From NCBI GenBank assembly GCA_015490675.1, contig WFXI01000161.1, positions 1 through 6,295 on the forward strand: a stretch of 6,295 nt of DNA, given 5' to 3'. Below are positions 5,019-6,295 of this stretch, in pieces (within the stretch, counting starts at the first letter, position 1; each line of letters begins with the position of its first letter). The notes below the pieces were generated by a model, which worked only from the letters and a program-made list of their open reading frames with translations, was not told the origin of the DNA and searched no databases. The DNA comes from Hydrogenothermaceae bacterium (GTDB lineage Bacteria; Aquificota; Aquificia; Aquificales; Hydrogenothermaceae). A program made the translations under genes and the position numbers.

Positions 5019-6295
5019 ATGAAAATACAACAATTAGCTAAATCTGTTTTAAATAGCTATTCTGAAATCTTCTTTCTAGAAAACCCTCTTGCAGGGTTTA
5101 TTATTCTATTAATTACATTTCTTAATCCATCTTTAGGCATTTCAGGAATTTTAGCAGTTTTATCTGCTTATTTTTTTGCTAAATTTTTAAACCTAGAAAA
5201 AGAATTCTTAGAAAGCGGTTTTTATACATATAATGCACTGCTAGTTGGTCTTTCTGTTGGTTACCTATTTAAATTAGGAGCTTTAACTTTATTCTTAATT
5301 GTAATTTCAGGGATTTTAAGCCTTGTATTTTCTATATTTTTATACAACATATTTTCATATTATTTAAAACTTCCAATACTTAGTATTCCATTTACAGTCA
5401 TAAGCTCAATAATTTATCTTTCTGTTGCAGGATATACGAATTTATTTGTTGAATCTTTATATCCTCATTTAAATATTCAAATCTTTGAAGAAATAATTCC
5501 TGAATTTTTAAGTGGATATTTCAAATCTTTAGGTGCAATAGTATTCTCTCCATATGTGTTTACAGGCATTATATTAAGTTTAATTTTGGTTTTTATTTCT
5601 AGAATTTTGTTCTTTTTAACAATCGTTGGTTATTACATAGGCGCATTTACTATTTATCTATTTAAAGGTTCTTTTTATACTGTATTTTCTGATATAAGCA
5701 ATTTCAACTTTATTCTAATTGCAGTAGCTTTAGGTGGTATATTCTTAATTCCTTCAATAAAGAGTTATATGATTGCAATTACAGCTGTAATAACCTCAAC
5801 AATTGTTCTATCTGCAACAAAATCATTTTGGGCTTTTTATGGTATCCCTGTTTTCACTTTACCTTTTAATTTAATTACATTGATGTTTTTATATGTTCTT
5901 GGAATAGTAGGATATCCATACATTGCTAAAATAATAAGAAAAACCCCTGAAGAAACCCTTGATTTATTTCTAAGCTCTCAAAAAAGATTTCAGGGAACAG
6001 AAAGAGGAATTCATTTACCTTTTTCTGGAGAATGGACAGTTTGGCAAGGATTTGACGGAAAATGGACACACAAAGGTCAACTAAAATATGCATATGACTT
6101 TGTAATTATAGATGAAAATGGAAAAACATATAAAAATGAAGGACTCCAGCTAACAGACTACTATGCGTTTAGGAAACCTGTTTTATCTCCTGTTAGAGGT
6201 AGAGTTGTTAGAGTCGTTTCCGATTTACCAGATAATGAAATAGGAACTGTAGATAAAGAAAATAACTGGGGTAATTATGTAGTAATCTATGATGA
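5019..6295 (+). CDS. Urea-transporter-like channel fused to M23 peptidase (C-terminus cut)
   Basis: Translation from the ATG at 5019 stays open to the right edge (425 complete codons). Residues 20-303 are strongly hydrophobic with about ten membrane segments and show urea-transporter (UT/Yut) signatures in both halves: ENPLAGF (21-27), GFYTYNALLVGLSVG (67-81), SNFNFILIAVALGG (227-240) and VFTLPFNLIT (278-287). A basic linker follows (304-331). From residue 332 an M23 (LytM-type) metallopeptidase domain begins: WQGFDGKWTHKG with His351, YAYDF with Asp360 (expected first two zinc ligands), KPVLSPVRGRVVRVV and NWGNYVVIYD. The HxH motif should lie just past the edge. UTs are passive channels for urea and small amides; M23 enzymes usually cut glycine-containing peptides or peptidoglycan cross-links. 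The gene is 7 bp after the decarboxylase, so it is last or later in the operon. Fusion is read directly; substrate is unknown. Confidence 0.88.
   Translation, partial: MKIQQLAKSVLNSYSEIFFLENPLAGFIILLITFLNPSLGISGILAVLSAYFFAKFLNLEKEFLESGFYTYNALLVGLSVGYLFKLGALTLFLIVISGILSLVFSIFLYNIFSYYLKLPILSIPFTVISSIIYLSVAGYTNLFVESLYPHLNIQIFEEIIPEFLSGYFKSLGAIVFSPYVFTGIILSLILVFISRILFFLTIVGYYIGAFTIYLFKGSFYTVFSDISNFNFILIAVALGGIFLIPSIKSYMIAITAVITSTIVLSATKSFWAFYGIPVFTLPFNLITLMFLYVLGIVGYPYIAKIIRKTPEETLDLFLSSQKRFQGTERGIHLPFSGEWTVWQGFDGKWTHKGQLKYAYDFVIIDENGKTYKNEGLQLTDYYAFRKPVLSPVRGRVVRVVSDLPDNEIGTVDKENNWGNYVVIYD

Overview
The window is AT-rich (roughly 30% GC by eye), gene-dense and bacterial. Its proteins are rich in Lys, Glu and Ile, Arg is mostly AGA and Ile often ATA, and most genes have Shine-Dalgarno sites. 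This fits a low-GC thermophile such as an Aquificota member (Hydrogenothermaceae type). That placement is inferred from composition and protein style only; Campylobacterota or other low-GC lineages are not excluded. No rRNA, tRNA, insertion sequence or CRISPR array is visible.

Left part, minus strand (1-2243): a two-gene unit. The upstream gene (2243 to 429) encodes an exported protein of the YyaL/SPATA20 (DUF255) family: a signal peptide, a thioredoxin fold with a CHWC active site, and a helical-barrel region. It starts with TTG. Its TAA stop directly abuts the ATG of smpB, the tmRNA-binding protein, which runs off the left edge.

Middle (2244-2373): a 130-bp divergent intergenic region. It holds a perfect TATAAT box, an 11-bp perfect palindrome and a TTAACA-N5-TTAACT direct repeat, so it is the probable control region for the rightward operon.

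Right part, plus strand (2374-6295): a tight four-gene operon. (1) A 78-residue free-standing PqqD-like protein, the fold used as a RiPP recognition element (RRE). (2) A 345-residue ATP-grasp ligase. (3) A fold-type III PLP decarboxylase related to diaminopimelate decarboxylase, with altered substrate-site residues and an extra N-terminal segment resembling an RRE-binding leader peptide (YxxPxI). (4) A urea-transporter-type channel fused to an M23 metallopeptidase domain, cut by the right edge.

Working model (inference): the PqqD-like protein docks on the leader-like tail of the decarboxylase, or on a precursor encoded elsewhere. The ATP-grasp enzyme attaches an amino acid or peptide and the PLP enzyme decarboxylates it. 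The membrane protein moves a small product or processes a peptide or peptidoglycan substrate. The combination is not a pathway I can name, and it is the main point of interest here.
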